A DNA stretch of 64,000 nt, from the NCBI GenBank assembly GCA_964572045.1, contig CAZNEI010000001.1, positions 62,001 to 126,000 of the forward strand, read 5' to 3'. The position numbers and the translations under genes were made by a program. The first letter of the stretch is position 1, and the number at the start of each line of letters is the position of its first letter. Of the stretch, positions 52,401 through 61,277 are shown one piece after another. The DNA is from CBDCKR01 sp964572045 (GTDB taxonomy: Bacteria > Gemmatimonadota > Gemmatimonadetes > Longimicrobiales > Gaopeijiaceae). The notes beneath the pieces are model-generated. The model did no database searches. It worked only from the letters and a program-made list of their open reading frames with translations, and was not told the origin of the DNA.

Positions 52401-52786
52401 CTACGAACCGGAGTCCGGTCCCGACCCTCTACGCATGAAGCGCTCCATGAAGTCCTTCAGGCCGTGCGGGTCTTCGAAGACCCTGAGCCGGTCACCCTCT
52501 TTGAGCACCGTCGAGCCGCCGGGCACGATTAGTCCCGGCTTCCCGGCTCACCAGGGCGACGAGACCCCCGCCGCCCGAGGCATCGCCGTCGCGAGTTCCG
52601 CCATGCTCACGAGGCCCGGAGCGATGAGCAGCCCCGCCAGCAGATAGGACACGGCAGTGCGGGTCCGGCCGCCATGGCGGCGAGCCCGGGAAGGAGGAAG
52701 AAGCCAGAGCTCAGTGTGGCGCCCATTGCGATCACGTGCACGTCCCGGAGCCCGAACTGCTCGCTGGGGAGCTTCGCTTTCCTCAC
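52401..52786 (-). pseudogene. Decayed amino-acid permease with TrkA-C-like tail
   Basis: From a GTG at 52786, the minus strand encodes a permease start (GLRDVHVIAMGATLSSGFF, then FLLPGLAAMAAGPA) like APC-superfamily amino-acid permeases. The frame then shifts to YLLAGLLIAPGLVSMAELAT and AMPRAAGV, and ends at a TGA. The rest of the membrane domain is missing. The sequence rejoins in a soluble tail, IVPGGSTVLKEGDRLRVFED and PHGLKDFMERFMR, like TrkA-C/RCK domains, with a TAG at 52401-52403. A large internal deletion plus a frameshift make this a relic. Confidence 0.7.
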
Positions 52787-52817
52787 GGGAAAGGCCGGCG
52801 CATGCGAGGCGCCCGCG

Positions 52818-54122
52818 TCACGGTTTCAGATACACCGTGCCGTCCTTCATCACGAAGCGGACGTTGCGGAGTGCCGAGATCTCCCGGGTCGGATCGCCTT
52901 CGACCGCGATCAGATCGGCCAAGAGGCCTCCCTGGACGCGTCCGACCCGACCCTCGATCCCAAATGTCCGGGCATTGCCCGACGTGGCGGCGATCAGCAC
53001 CTGTCGGGTCGGCATGCCGTAGTCCGCCATCAGTTCCAGCTCGAGGACGTTGTTGCCGTGGCTGTACACGCCCACATCGCCTCCGAAGCAGATGGTCACA
53101 CCCGAGCGCAACGCGCGCGCGAAGCTCTCGCGCTTCCGGGTGATGCTCGCGGGCTCCGCATCGATTCCCTCGCGCCAGCCGGCATAGGTACGGATCGCAT
53201 GTCCGGCCGCCAGGGTCGGGCAGAACGCCACCCCCCGCTCGGCCATGAGTTGGAAGTTCTCGTCCGTTCCATCGTTGCCGTGCTCAATGGTCGCCACCCC
53301 GGCCAAAGTGGCCCGCCGGATCGCCTCAGGACTCGAGGCGTGCGCCGCGACCGGCCGTCCCGAACTGTTGGCCACGTCCACAATCGTCTCCAGCTCTTCG
53401 AGCGTGAACGCGGGTTGTGTGGATCCGTCCGGGCCCCAGCGGTAGTCCGCGTAGACCTTGACGATGTCGGCGCCGCGACCGATCTGGTCGCGCGTGACCC
53501 GGATGAGGTCATCATAGCCGTCGGCCTCCTCCGCGCCCTTAGGGAGGTCGAGCTCGGGCGCGCCCTTCGGATTGTAGCTTCCGGTCGCTACGATCGCCTT
53601 GGTGGACACGAGCAGCCGTGGGCCGGCGATCACCCCCTCCTCGATGGCTTGCTTGATGCCTACGTCGGCAAAGCCCGCTCCCTCGGATCCGAGATCGCGC
53701 ATCGTGGTGACCCCCGCCATGAGGCTGTTCCTGACGTGCACCGTTGCCCGGGCGGTGCGCAGTCCAAGAGACTCGTTCAGCACCTGGTCGGTCCACGGCG
53801 TCTCGTTGTAGGGGTGGAGGAGGATGTGCGAATGTCCCTCGATGAGGCCCGGGAGCAGGGTCGTGCCGTCCAAGTCGATCTCCACGTCGGTCCCCGCGGC
53901 CCGGGCGGCTGGGTCGATCTGAGAGGCCGGGCCTGCGGCTTCGATGCGGTTCCCGTGCACGAGCACGGACCAGGCTTCGTGGAGGGACTCGCCGTCAAAA
54001 ACCCGGGAAGGCCGGAGCAGGACAGATTCTTGGGCGTCTACCGGCGCAGCCACCGGAAGTCCCGCCGAAAGGACGCCGACCGCGAGGAGGGCCAGAAGAC
54101 GCTTGTCTCGAACGGTGCACAT
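52818..54122 (-). CDS. Exported amidohydrolase (imidazolonepropionase/prolidase-like)
   Basis: The 434-residue enzyme has a signal peptide (about residues 1-30, ending near VDAQ). Its amidohydrolase metal site has GHSHILL (HxH), DIVKVYAD (bridging Lys), AAHASS, IEHGND and Asp in GGDVG. This subgroup holds prolidase- or imidazolonepropionase-like enzymes that cut peptide-type bonds. It acts in the periplasm or outside. The ATG at 54122 places the signal peptide at the N-terminus; in-frame sequence farther upstream is not conserved. It lies about 120 bases after guaA on the same strand. Confidence 0.87.
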   Translation of the reverse strand: MCTVRDKRLLALLAVGVLSAGLPVAAPVDAQESVLLRPSRVFDGESLHEAWSVLVHGNRIEAAGPASQIDPAARAAGTDVEIDLDGTTLLPGLIEGHSHILLHPYNETPWTDQVLNESLGLRTARATVHVRNSLMAGVTTMRDLGSEGAGFADVGIKQAIEEGVIAGPRLLVSTKAIVATGSYNPKGAPELDLPKGAEEADGYDDLIRVTRDQIGRGADIVKVYADYRWGPDGSTQPAFTLEELETIVDVANSSGRPVAAHASSPEAIRRATLAGVATIEHGNDGTDENFQLMAERGVAFCPTLAAGHAIRTYAGWREGIDAEPASITRKRESFARALRSGVTICFGGDVGVYSHGNNVLELELMADYGMPTRQVLIAATSGNARTFGIEGRVGRVQGGLLADLIAVEGDPTREISALRNVRFVMKDGTVYLKP

Positions 54123-54241
54123 CGCAGAGTCCTGGGTCGGATCGTGAACTCGGCGGCCCGGGTCCAGTGCGCCCAGCGGGGGCGGAGGCTGAGACGAAGC
54201 GGCTTGCGTGGGCTTCAGCCCGACGCTGGCGGAGGACGCCT

Positions 54242-56062
54242 TCACTCCCATTCGATGGTTCCTGGCGGCTTGGAGGTGATATCCAGGGCGAGGCCGGAGA
54301 CCCCGTCTAGGCTCAAGATCCGCTCCCGTAGCTCGGCGAGGAGACCGGAGGGCAGCTCGACCGGCGAAGCCGTCATCGCCCTCTGCGACCGGACGGGGCG
54401 GACCACGACCATCTCTCCGGGGCCGGCTCCGAGCTCGACGGGAACGAGGACGGTGGGACACTGCCAGACGTCGTCGTAGAGGTTGTGCCGGTGGAGGGCC
54501 TCCATCACGATACGGTCGGCTTGCCGCAGCACGTCGAGACGCTTTCCCGTGACCGTGGCGGGGATGGGTCGGGCGCGCGCTGGCACTTCTGGCCCCAGGT
54601 TCCAGATGCAGCGGTTAATCCCGGGAAGATCCGCAGTCAGGCATGAGGCCGCATCGATCAGGCACTCCCAGGAGGCCTCCCCCGACAGAAGCACAGGATG
54701 CTCATAGGCTCGAAGGTCGGCCTTGACTCCCACCGAGCGGATCGGAAGGGCGAGAGCCTCGAGCCCGAACCGCCCCGCCGCGGCCGGGACGGAAGCTTCA
54801 GCGCTTTTGAGGCCTTCGAGATCGGGGACTCCGTCGCTGCAGAGGAGCCGCACGGCGAGGCCGGGGCCGGGGAAGGGATGTCGCCAGAGCGCCTTTGCGG
54901 GGATCCCCAGGCGCTCACCCAGCTCGCGCACCTCGACCTTGTACAGCTCGGAAAGCGGCTCCAGGACCCTTCCCTGAGCCATCATCTTCTCGATGACCGG
55001 CACCCGGTTGTGGTGAGTCTTGATGGTGTCCGCGCGCTTCGTGGCGCCCGTCTCGATGGCATCAGGGTAAATAGTGCCCTGCGCCAGCAAGTGATCGTCG
55101 ATCCCCAGCTCCCGGGCCTTGTCCTCGAAGACGCGGACGAACGCGTTTCCGATGATGTGCCGCTTCTCTTCCGGCTCGGTGACGCCGGCCAGCGCCCTGA
55201 GGAAGGTCTGGCTCGCGTCCACGAAGTGAAGGTTGCGGTCCAGCCCGAGTTCACCGAAGAGCTCTATTACCTGGCGGCTCTCGTCCTCGCGCATGAGCCC
55301 GTTGTCGACGTGGAGCAGGCGGAGACGGTCGGGGCCGAGCGCCTCCCCGATGAGCACTGCCGCCACGGTGGAATCGACCCCACCCGACGCCAACAGGAAG
55401 ACGGAACGATCCCCCGCACGTTCGCTCACGCGGTGTCGCTGGTTCTCGAGGAAGACCTCCATGGACCACGAGGCCCTACAGCCGCAGATGCCGAACACGA
55501 AGTTTGCGATCATTTCGTCGCCCCGGACCGTGTCGTCCACCTCCGGATGGAACTGGAATCCGTAGCGGCGGAGCGAGTCCGATCCGATCGCGGCATACCG
55601 GTGATGGGGTGAGCCCTCGGCTGTCACGGTGTGGCCCAACTCCTCAAAGCCCGGCCCCACGTCGACTACCGAGTCGTAGTGGCTCATCCAGACCGGCTCG
55701 ACCGATGCAAGTCCACAGAAGAGGGGGTGATCGACCGCGAGGTGCAGGTCTGCCCGGCCCCACTCACGGCCCCCGTGCACGACGCGGCCTCCATAGTGCC
55801 GTGCGATTTCCTGGTGGCCGAAACAGAGCCCGAGGATGGGTGCGTCCAGGCCGTAGATCTTCGTGTTGTAGTCCGCGCCCTCTCCGTGCGAGGCCAGACT
55901 GGGGCTTCCCGAGATGATGATGCCCCGGTAGCCGAGAAACGCTTCGAGGGGATCCTCGGGTTGACGAATCTCCGCCAGCACGCCTTGGCGGCGCACCTTG
56001 GTCGCGATGAGGTGGGCGTATTGCCCCCCGAAGTCTATGACGGCGATGCGGTCGTGAATCAT
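54242..56062 (-). CDS. guaA: GMP synthase (glutamine-hydrolysing)
   Basis: GuaA makes GMP from XMP with glutamine and ATP. The 606-residue protein has the class I glutaminase domain (nucleophile Cys in LGLCFGHQ; His/Glu in QFHPEVD). The ATP-pyrophosphatase P-loop LASGGVDSTVAAVLI follows, then the dimerisation domain ending in TIEWE, a GuaA hallmark. It is longer than the E. coli enzyme (525), with the extra length mainly in the C-terminal half. The ATG at 56062 follows GGGAGC. Confidence 0.95.
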   Translation of the reverse strand: MIHDRIAVIDFGGQYAHLIATKVRRQGVLAEIRQPEDPLEAFLGYRGIIISGSPSLASHGEGADYNTKIYGLDAPILGLCFGHQEIARHYGGRVVHGGREWGRADLHLAVDHPLFCGLASVEPVWMSHYDSVVDVGPGFEELGHTVTAEGSPHHRYAAIGSDSLRRYGFQFHPEVDDTVRGDEMIANFVFGICGCRASWSMEVFLENQRHRVSERAGDRSVFLLASGGVDSTVAAVLIGEALGPDRLRLLHVDNGLMREDESRQVIELFGELGLDRNLHFVDASQTFLRALAGVTEPEEKRHIIGNAFVRVFEDKARELGIDDHLLAQGTIYPDAIETGATKRADTIKTHHNRVPVIEKMMAQGRVLEPLSELYKVEVRELGERLGIPAKALWRHPFPGPGLAVRLLCSDGVPDLEGLKSAEASVPAAAGRFGLEALALPIRSVGVKADLRAYEHPVLLSGEASWECLIDAASCLTADLPGINRCIWNLGPEVPARARPIPATVTGKRLDVLRQADRIVMEALHRHNLYDDVWQCPTVLVPVELGAGPGEMVVVRPVRSQRAMTASPVELPSGLLAELRERILSLDGVSGLALDITSKPPGTIEWE

Positions 56063-56588
56063 TGCTCCCTGGACGTGTTCTGGAGATGAGGGCCGACCGC
56101 CGTCCTGCGGCAGCGGAGGACCCAGGTTACCAAGACCCGCATTTGGTGGAAAGATAGCACGGCGTCCCCGGACGGACGGCAGGCTTCGAGGCGAGGTCGC
56201 ACGCACGGCGTGCGCCTCCCCTCGCAGCCCAGCGTGAGCGAATCAGCCGCCAAGCCGGGCCGCGGCCTCCGAACAGCGTCCCACTCCCGGAGGAGGCCGA
56301 CGTTCGTGAACGGTTCCCTCGTCGTCGGCCGGCCGCCGGGCTCCCCACTTGAGCACGGCTCGTTCGTCTCGACCCGGGCGAGACGAGTGGACGAGGAGCC
56401 GACAATCCTATGAGGCTGGGATTCGGGCAGAGGGAAGCTCGGCCGTTCCGTCCGGTGGAAGGGTGGGCTCGGTCCCGCGCGCGTGCGGTCGGGCCGCGGG
56501 CGCCGGTTGCCACCTTGCGAAATCCTCGGGGTAAGCAAGATTCATGGTCGCTTGATTCTTGCCAGACCCCGACGGAGAGGTTTTGACC
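56063..56588. other. Divergent intergenic region between guaA and the GltD-like gene
   Basis: This 526-base GC-rich stretch should hold both promoters. It contains an 8-base perfect hairpin (TCGTCTCG/CGAGACGA, 56364-56371 and 56379-56386) and the operator-like inverted repeat at 56535-56562. No small gene or known RNA was recognised. Confidence 0.45.
56535..56562 (+). promoter_or_regulatory. Operator-like inverted repeat before the GltD-KorAB operon
   Basis: Arms GCAAGATTCA and TGATTCTTGC pair at 9 of 10 positions around an 8-base centre. The repeat lies 26 bases upstream of the GTG at 56589. Its size and place suit a dimeric regulator site or a leader hairpin near the promoter. The regulator is unknown. 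Confidence 0.45.
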
Positions 56589-58406
56589 GTGCAACCCACG
56601 GACGTTGCCAATCCCCAGTACTACCACAAGGTCGTCGACTGCCAGTGGGCCTGTCCCGCGCACACGAACGTCCCCGAGTACATTCGCCTCATCGCCCAGG
56701 GCCGCTTCACCGAGTCTTACATGCTCAACCGGGGCTCCAACGTGTTCCCCGGCATCCTGGGGCGGACCTGCGACCGTCCCTGTGAGCCCGCCTGCCGGCG
56801 GGTGAGGGTCGAGGACAAGCCGGTCGCCATCTGCCGCCTCAAGCGCGTCGCGTCGGACCTGAGGGGCGATGTGTCGGAGCTGCTCCCGAGGGCCCCCGCG
56901 CAGAAGAACGGCAAGCGTGTGGCACTCATCGGGGCAGGTCCCGCGTCGCTGACCGTGGCCAACGACCTCATGCAGCTCGGCTACGAATGCGTTCTCTATG
57001 AGAAGATGGATCGGCCGGGCGGCCTGATGCGCACCAATATCCCGGCGTTCCGGCTGCCTGCCGAAGTCCTTGACGAGGAGATTGACGCGATCCTTGCCAT
57101 GGGCGTGGAGGTCCACTATAGCCGGCCGGTGGAAAGCCTGAAGAGGTTCCTTGAGCAGGAGGACTTCGACGCGGTCTTCATCGGCACGGGGGCGCCCAAG
57201 GGCAAGGAGCTCCGGATTCCGGGTCGGGACGAAGCCGACGCCAACATCCACATCGGCATCGAATGGCTCGAGGCGGTTCACTTCGAGCATGTCGGCTCGA
57301 TCGGCGAGCGGGTGCTGGTGATCGGCGTCGGGAACACGGCGATGGACTGTTGCCGCACGGCCAAGCGTCTGGGGGGCAAGGACGTGAAGGTCATGGCGCG
57401 AAAGAGCCGTCCCTATTTCAAGGCGTCACCCTGGGAGCTTGAGGATGCCGAGGAGGAGGTGGTCACGATCGTCGAGAATCACTCGCCGGCCCGCTTCCTT
57501 CTCGAGAACGGGCGGCTGGTCGGAATGGAGTTCGACATCGTGGAATGGCATCCCGACGCGGACGGGCGCCCGGTCGCCACCAAGCTCGACACGACCGTGA
57601 TTCCCTGTGACGACGTCATTCTCGCCATCGGCCAGGACAACGCTTTCCCGTGGATTGAGCGGGACATCGGCATCGAGTTCGGGAAGTGGGACATGCCGGT
57701 GGTGGACCGTACCACCTTTCAGACGACCCGAGAGGGCGTTTTCGTTGGTGGGGACGCGGCGTGGGGTCCGGAGAACATCATCTGGGCCGTCGAGCACGGG
57801 CATCAGGCGGCGATTTCGATCCACAACTACTGCCAGGGCATCGAGCTCGCGGAGCGACCCCCCTACGGCATGAACCTCGTTTCACAGAAGATGGGGCTGC
57901 ATTCCTGGAGTTACGGGAGCGACTACAATCCCGCGTCCCGTTCGAAGATGAATCACGTCGAGTTGGTGGAGCGCTTCAAGGCTCTGGAAGTCGAGGTCGA
58001 GCTGGGCTTCGACGCGGAACAGACGGCCGTCGAGGTTGAGCGGTGCCTGAACTGTGACATCCAGACGCACTTCACGCCCGACCTCTGCATCGAGTGCGAC
58101 GCGTGTGTCGACGTGTGTCCCGTTGACTGCCTCACGATCACCCACAACGGTATGGAGCAGGATCTCAGGACGCGCCTTACGGCGCCTGCCGAGAATCTCG
58201 ATCAAGATCTCTACGTTTCGGAGGGGCTTCCCCAGACCGCCCGGGTCATGGTCAAGGACGAAGATCTCTGCGTGCATTGCGGACTCTGCGCCGAGCGCTG
58301 CCCGACGGCTGCGTGGGACATGCGGAAGTTCGACTTACTCATCCCCTACGCTGGACGGCCGGTTTGGACGGAAGCACTCGAGCCCGCGTCAACGATTTCG
58401 CGCTGA
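56589..58406 (+). CDS. GltD-like NAD(P)H oxidoreductase with C-terminal ferredoxin domain
   Basis: The 605-residue protein has the N-terminal Cys-rich region of GltD/NfnB-type enzymes (DCQWACPAHTNVPEY, then CDRPCEPACRR). FAD binding is through VALIGAGPASLTVAND (about residue 115) and NAD(P) binding through VLVIGVGNTAMDCC (about 240). A C-terminal 2x[4Fe-4S] ferredoxin domain has CIECDACVDVCP and CVHCGLCAERCP. It probably moves electrons between NAD(P)H and ferredoxin for the following KorAB. The GTG at 56589 is chosen from GGAGAGG eight bases upstream. It overlaps korA by about 43 bases. Confidence 0.88.
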   Translation: MQPTDVANPQYYHKVVDCQWACPAHTNVPEYIRLIAQGRFTESYMLNRGSNVFPGILGRTCDRPCEPACRRVRVEDKPVAICRLKRVASDLRGDVSELLPRAPAQKNGKRVALIGAGPASLTVANDLMQLGYECVLYEKMDRPGGLMRTNIPAFRLPAEVLDEEIDAILAMGVEVHYSRPVESLKRFLEQEDFDAVFIGTGAPKGKELRIPGRDEADANIHIGIEWLEAVHFEHVGSIGERVLVIGVGNTAMDCCRTAKRLGGKDVKVMARKSRPYFKASPWELEDAEEEVVTIVENHSPARFLLENGRLVGMEFDIVEWHPDADGRPVATKLDTTVIPCDDVILAIGQDNAFPWIERDIGIEFGKWDMPVVDRTTFQTTREGVFVGGDAAWGPENIIWAVEHGHQAAISIHNYCQGIELAERPPYGMNLVSQKMGLHSWSYGSDYNPASRSKMNHVELVERFKALEVEVELGFDAEQTAVEVERCLNCDIQTHFTPDLCIECDACVDVCPVDCLTITHNGMEQDLRTRLTAPAENLDQDLYVSEGLPQTARVMVKDEDLCVHCGLCAERCPTAAWDMRKFDLLIPYAGRPVWTEALEPASTISR

Positions 58407-60187
58407 AGATCGCGACGGTCAACGGCACGGGCTCTGCCAGCGCCAACGCTTTGCTGATGCAGTCGGTGTTCCGCATGGGCGTGCCCGTTTCGGGGAAGAA
58501 TGTGTTCCCCTCGAACATCCAGGGACTTCCCACGTGGTACGAAATCCGCGTGAGCAAGGAGGGCTACGACGCGCGTGCGGCCGACTTCGATCTCATGGTC
58601 GCGATGAACCCGAAGACCTACGAGGAGGATGTCGCCGAAGTGCGGTCCGGCGGCTACGTGCTCTACGACTCGACGTGGCCGATGGACGCCAAACTGATGC
58701 GCGACGACGCAACGTTCCTCGGCGTTCCCCTGGCCAAGATGTGCGTCGAGAATTTTGGAGGCGCGAGGGAGCGCATCCTCATGAAGAACATCGCGTACGT
58801 CGGTGCGCTCGTGGCTCTGCTCAGCATCGATCCCGACGTGGTGCGGAAGCTCCTGAAGGAGAAGTTCAGGGCCAAGCCCAAGCTCATGGGTTCGAACGAA
58901 GTCGCGATCAGTCTCGGATACGACTACGCCAGGGAGCACCTGGAGTGCCCGCTTCCGGTCCGCGCGGAGGCGATGGACGGCACGGGGAACTCTGTGATGA
59001 TGACCGGCAACGCGGCGGCGGCGCTCGGCTGCCTGTACGCGGGTGCAACGGTGGGTGCCTGGTACCCGATTACGCCGGCCACGTCGCTGATGGACGCGTT
59101 CCGGGCGTTCTGCGGCCGCTTCCGCAAGGACCCCGAGACGGGCAGCAACCTCTACTGCATCGTCCAGGCCGAGGACGAACTGGCCGCGATCGGCATGGTC
59201 CTGGGGGCGTCGTGGATGGGCGCGAGGGCCTTCACACCCACGAGCGGCGCCGGCCTCTCCCTGATGAACGAGTTCATCGGTCTGGCCTACTACGCCGAGG
59301 TGCCCGCCGTGCTCTTCGACATCCAGCGTACGGGGCCGTCGACTGGAATGCCGACCCGCACGCAGCAAGGTGACTTCTTCGAGGTGGTCTACGCCTCCCA
59401 CGGCGACACCAAGCATGTGGCGCTCTTCCCCGCCGAGCCGAACGAATGCTTCCGCATGGCGGTCGAGTCGTTTGATCTCGCCGAACGCTTCCAAACGCCG
59501 GTATTCGTCGTCTCGGATCTCGACATAGGGATGAACGACTGGATGTGCGAACCGCTCGAGTGGGACGACAACTACGTGCCGGACCGGGGCAAGGTTCTCT
59601 CCGCTGAGGAGGTCGAAGGCCTCGACACCTTTTACCGGTACCTGGACGTGGACGGTGACGGGATCCCGTATCGCACGCTTCCGGGCGTGCATCCCGGAGG
59701 CGCCTATTTCACGAGAGGATCGGGGCATGACCGCTTCGGCCGCTACACCGAGGACGGCGAACTCTACAAGGAAGTGGTGGACCGCATCGCGAGGAAGATC
59801 GAGAGCGCCGGCAACCATGTGCCGGGGCCCGAGATCCGCACGACCGAGGACGCTCGGGTGGGGATCGTCACCATCGGGAGTTGCCGGGGTGCCGTGCTCG
59901 AGGCGATTGATCGCCTCGGAGCCGAGGGGATCGCGCTCGACTACATGCGCGTGCGCGCATTCCCGTTTCCGGACTCGGTCCAGGAGTTTCTCGAAGCCCA
60001 CGACATGAACGTCGTCGTCGAGCAGAACCGGGATGCCCAGCTCCTCCGCCTCCTCTTGCTCGAGACGGACGTCGGAAGGGACCGGCTGGCGTCGGTGCGC
60101 GATTACCGCGGCTTTCCGATGACGGCCGAGTTCGTGCTCGACGGGGTGCGCAAGCATACGGAACCCAGCCTTAGGGAAGCGAGGTAG
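58364..60187 (+). CDS. korA: 2-oxoacid:ferredoxin oxidoreductase, fused gamma-alpha subunit
   Basis: About 607 residues. The N-terminal gamma domain (about residues 15-200, with TVNGTGSASANALLMQSVF and GKNVFPSNIQGLP) is fused to the alpha domain (about 205-600, with GCLYAGATVGAWYPITPATS). This fusion is typical of KorA of many aerobes, which oxidises 2-oxoglutarate (or another 2-oxoacid) to acyl-CoA with ferredoxin reduction. The start is uncertain: a TTG at 58364 is used, overlapping the preceding gene; conserved sequence begins only near 58409. korB follows after 10 bases. Confidence 0.88.
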   Translation: MDGSTRARVNDFALKIATVNGTGSASANALLMQSVFRMGVPVSGKNVFPSNIQGLPTWYEIRVSKEGYDARAADFDLMVAMNPKTYEEDVAEVRSGGYVLYDSTWPMDAKLMRDDATFLGVPLAKMCVENFGGARERILMKNIAYVGALVALLSIDPDVVRKLLKEKFRAKPKLMGSNEVAISLGYDYAREHLECPLPVRAEAMDGTGNSVMMTGNAAAALGCLYAGATVGAWYPITPATSLMDAFRAFCGRFRKDPETGSNLYCIVQAEDELAAIGMVLGASWMGARAFTPTSGAGLSLMNEFIGLAYYAEVPAVLFDIQRTGPSTGMPTRTQQGDFFEVVYASHGDTKHVALFPAEPNECFRMAVESFDLAERFQTPVFVVSDLDIGMNDWMCEPLEWDDNYVPDRGKVLSAEEVEGLDTFYRYLDVDGDGIPYRTLPGVHPGGAYFTRGSGHDRFGRYTEDGELYKEVVDRIARKIESAGNHVPGPEIRTTEDARVGIVTIGSCRGAVLEAIDRLGAEGIALDYMRVRAFPFPDSVQEFLEAHDMNVVVEQNRDAQLLRLLLLETDVGRDRLASVRDYRGFPMTAEFVLDGVRKHTEPSLREAR

Positions 60188-60197
60188 GAACTTCGAC

Positions 60198-61253
60198 ATG
60201 CCACAGACTGCGAAGCCGAGGGTGAGCCATCCAGGCCTGAAGAAGAACCCGCTGGGGCTAACGCGGCGCGATTATGAAGGGACCATGTCGACGCTGTGCG
60301 CCGGCTGCGGCCACGATTCGATCACGGCGGCGCTCGTCCAGGCGTTTTTCGAAATTGACATGCTACCGCACCGGGTGGCCAAGCTGAGCGGCATCGGTTG
60401 TTCTTCCAAGACGCCCGCGTACTTCCTCAGCGGGTCGCACGGCTTCAACGCGGTGCACGGGCGGATGCCCTCCATCGCCACGGGGGCCAACGCCGCCAAC
60501 CGCGAGCTGGTCTACATCGGCATCTCGGGCGACGGGGATTCCCTCTCGATCGGCCTCGGCCAGCTGTGCCACGCCATCCGGCGGAACGTGGACATGCTGT
60601 ACGTGCTCGAGAACAACGGTGTGTACGGCTTGACGAAGGGACAGTTCTCGGCCTCGGCCGACATCGGCACCCTCTCGAAGCGGGGCGAGGAGAACCGGAT
60701 GTACCCGATCGATCCGATCCCGCTCGCCCTGAGCCTGGGTGCGACATTCGTGGCCCGGAGCTTCTCGGGAGACAAGGGTCAGCTGGTTCCGATCCTGAAA
60801 GCCGGCCTCAAGCACAAGGGCTTCGCTCTGGTCGACATCATCTCACCGTGCGTGACGTTCAACGATCACAAGGGGTCCACCAAGAGCTACGCGCACACCC
60901 GCGTTCATAACCACGAGGTCGTGGAGACCGACTTCGTCCAGTTGCGGGCGGAGATCACTGCCCAGCAGGAGGTGGGCTCCGTGACGGCCGTCACGATGCA
61001 TGACGGCAGCGTCGTGCGCTTCCGATCGGTGAGCGAGGGGTACGATCCCACGGACCGAACCGCCGCGTACCACTACCTGCGGGACCTGCAGAGTCGGGGT
61101 GAGATGGCCACTGGGCTCCTCTACATCGAGCCCTCGGCGAGGGACATGCACGCGTTCGAGGGCACGGTCGACGAAGCGCTCGCCGACGTGCCGTTCGACA
61201 GGTTGTGTCCGGGTAGAGAGGCACTGGCCGAGCTCCAGGCGGGGTGGCGCTAA
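60198..61253 (+). CDS. korB: 2-oxoacid:ferredoxin oxidoreductase, beta (TPP) subunit
   Basis: The 351-residue subunit binds thiamine pyrophosphate (ISGDGDSLSIG and LENNGVYGLTKGQ) and a [4Fe-4S] cluster (CAGCGHD with a later Cys in GIGCSSK and SPCVTFND). With KorA it makes the complete enzyme, most likely for 2-oxoglutarate as in the ferredoxin-linked TCA cycle. An AGGTAGGA ribosome site precedes the ATG. It converges with thiC, whose product feeds TPP synthesis, the cofactor of this subunit. Confidence 0.92.
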   Translation: MPQTAKPRVSHPGLKKNPLGLTRRDYEGTMSTLCAGCGHDSITAALVQAFFEIDMLPHRVAKLSGIGCSSKTPAYFLSGSHGFNAVHGRMPSIATGANAANRELVYIGISGDGDSLSIGLGQLCHAIRRNVDMLYVLENNGVYGLTKGQFSASADIGTLSKRGEENRMYPIDPIPLALSLGATFVARSFSGDKGQLVPILKAGLKHKGFALVDIISPCVTFNDHKGSTKSYAHTRVHNHEVVETDFVQLRAEITAQQEVGSVTAVTMHDGSVVRFRSVSEGYDPTDRTAAYHYLRDLQSRGEMATGLLYIEPSARDMHAFEGTVDEALADVPFDRLCPGREALAELQAGWR

Positions 61254-61277
61254 GACCGCAGCCCAAGGTGCTGGGAA

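Noticed and set aside
52674..54479. Long plus-strand frame opposite the amidohydrolase
   Set aside because: The minus strand has a complete amidohydrolase metal site and a signal peptide. The other translation is composition-driven.
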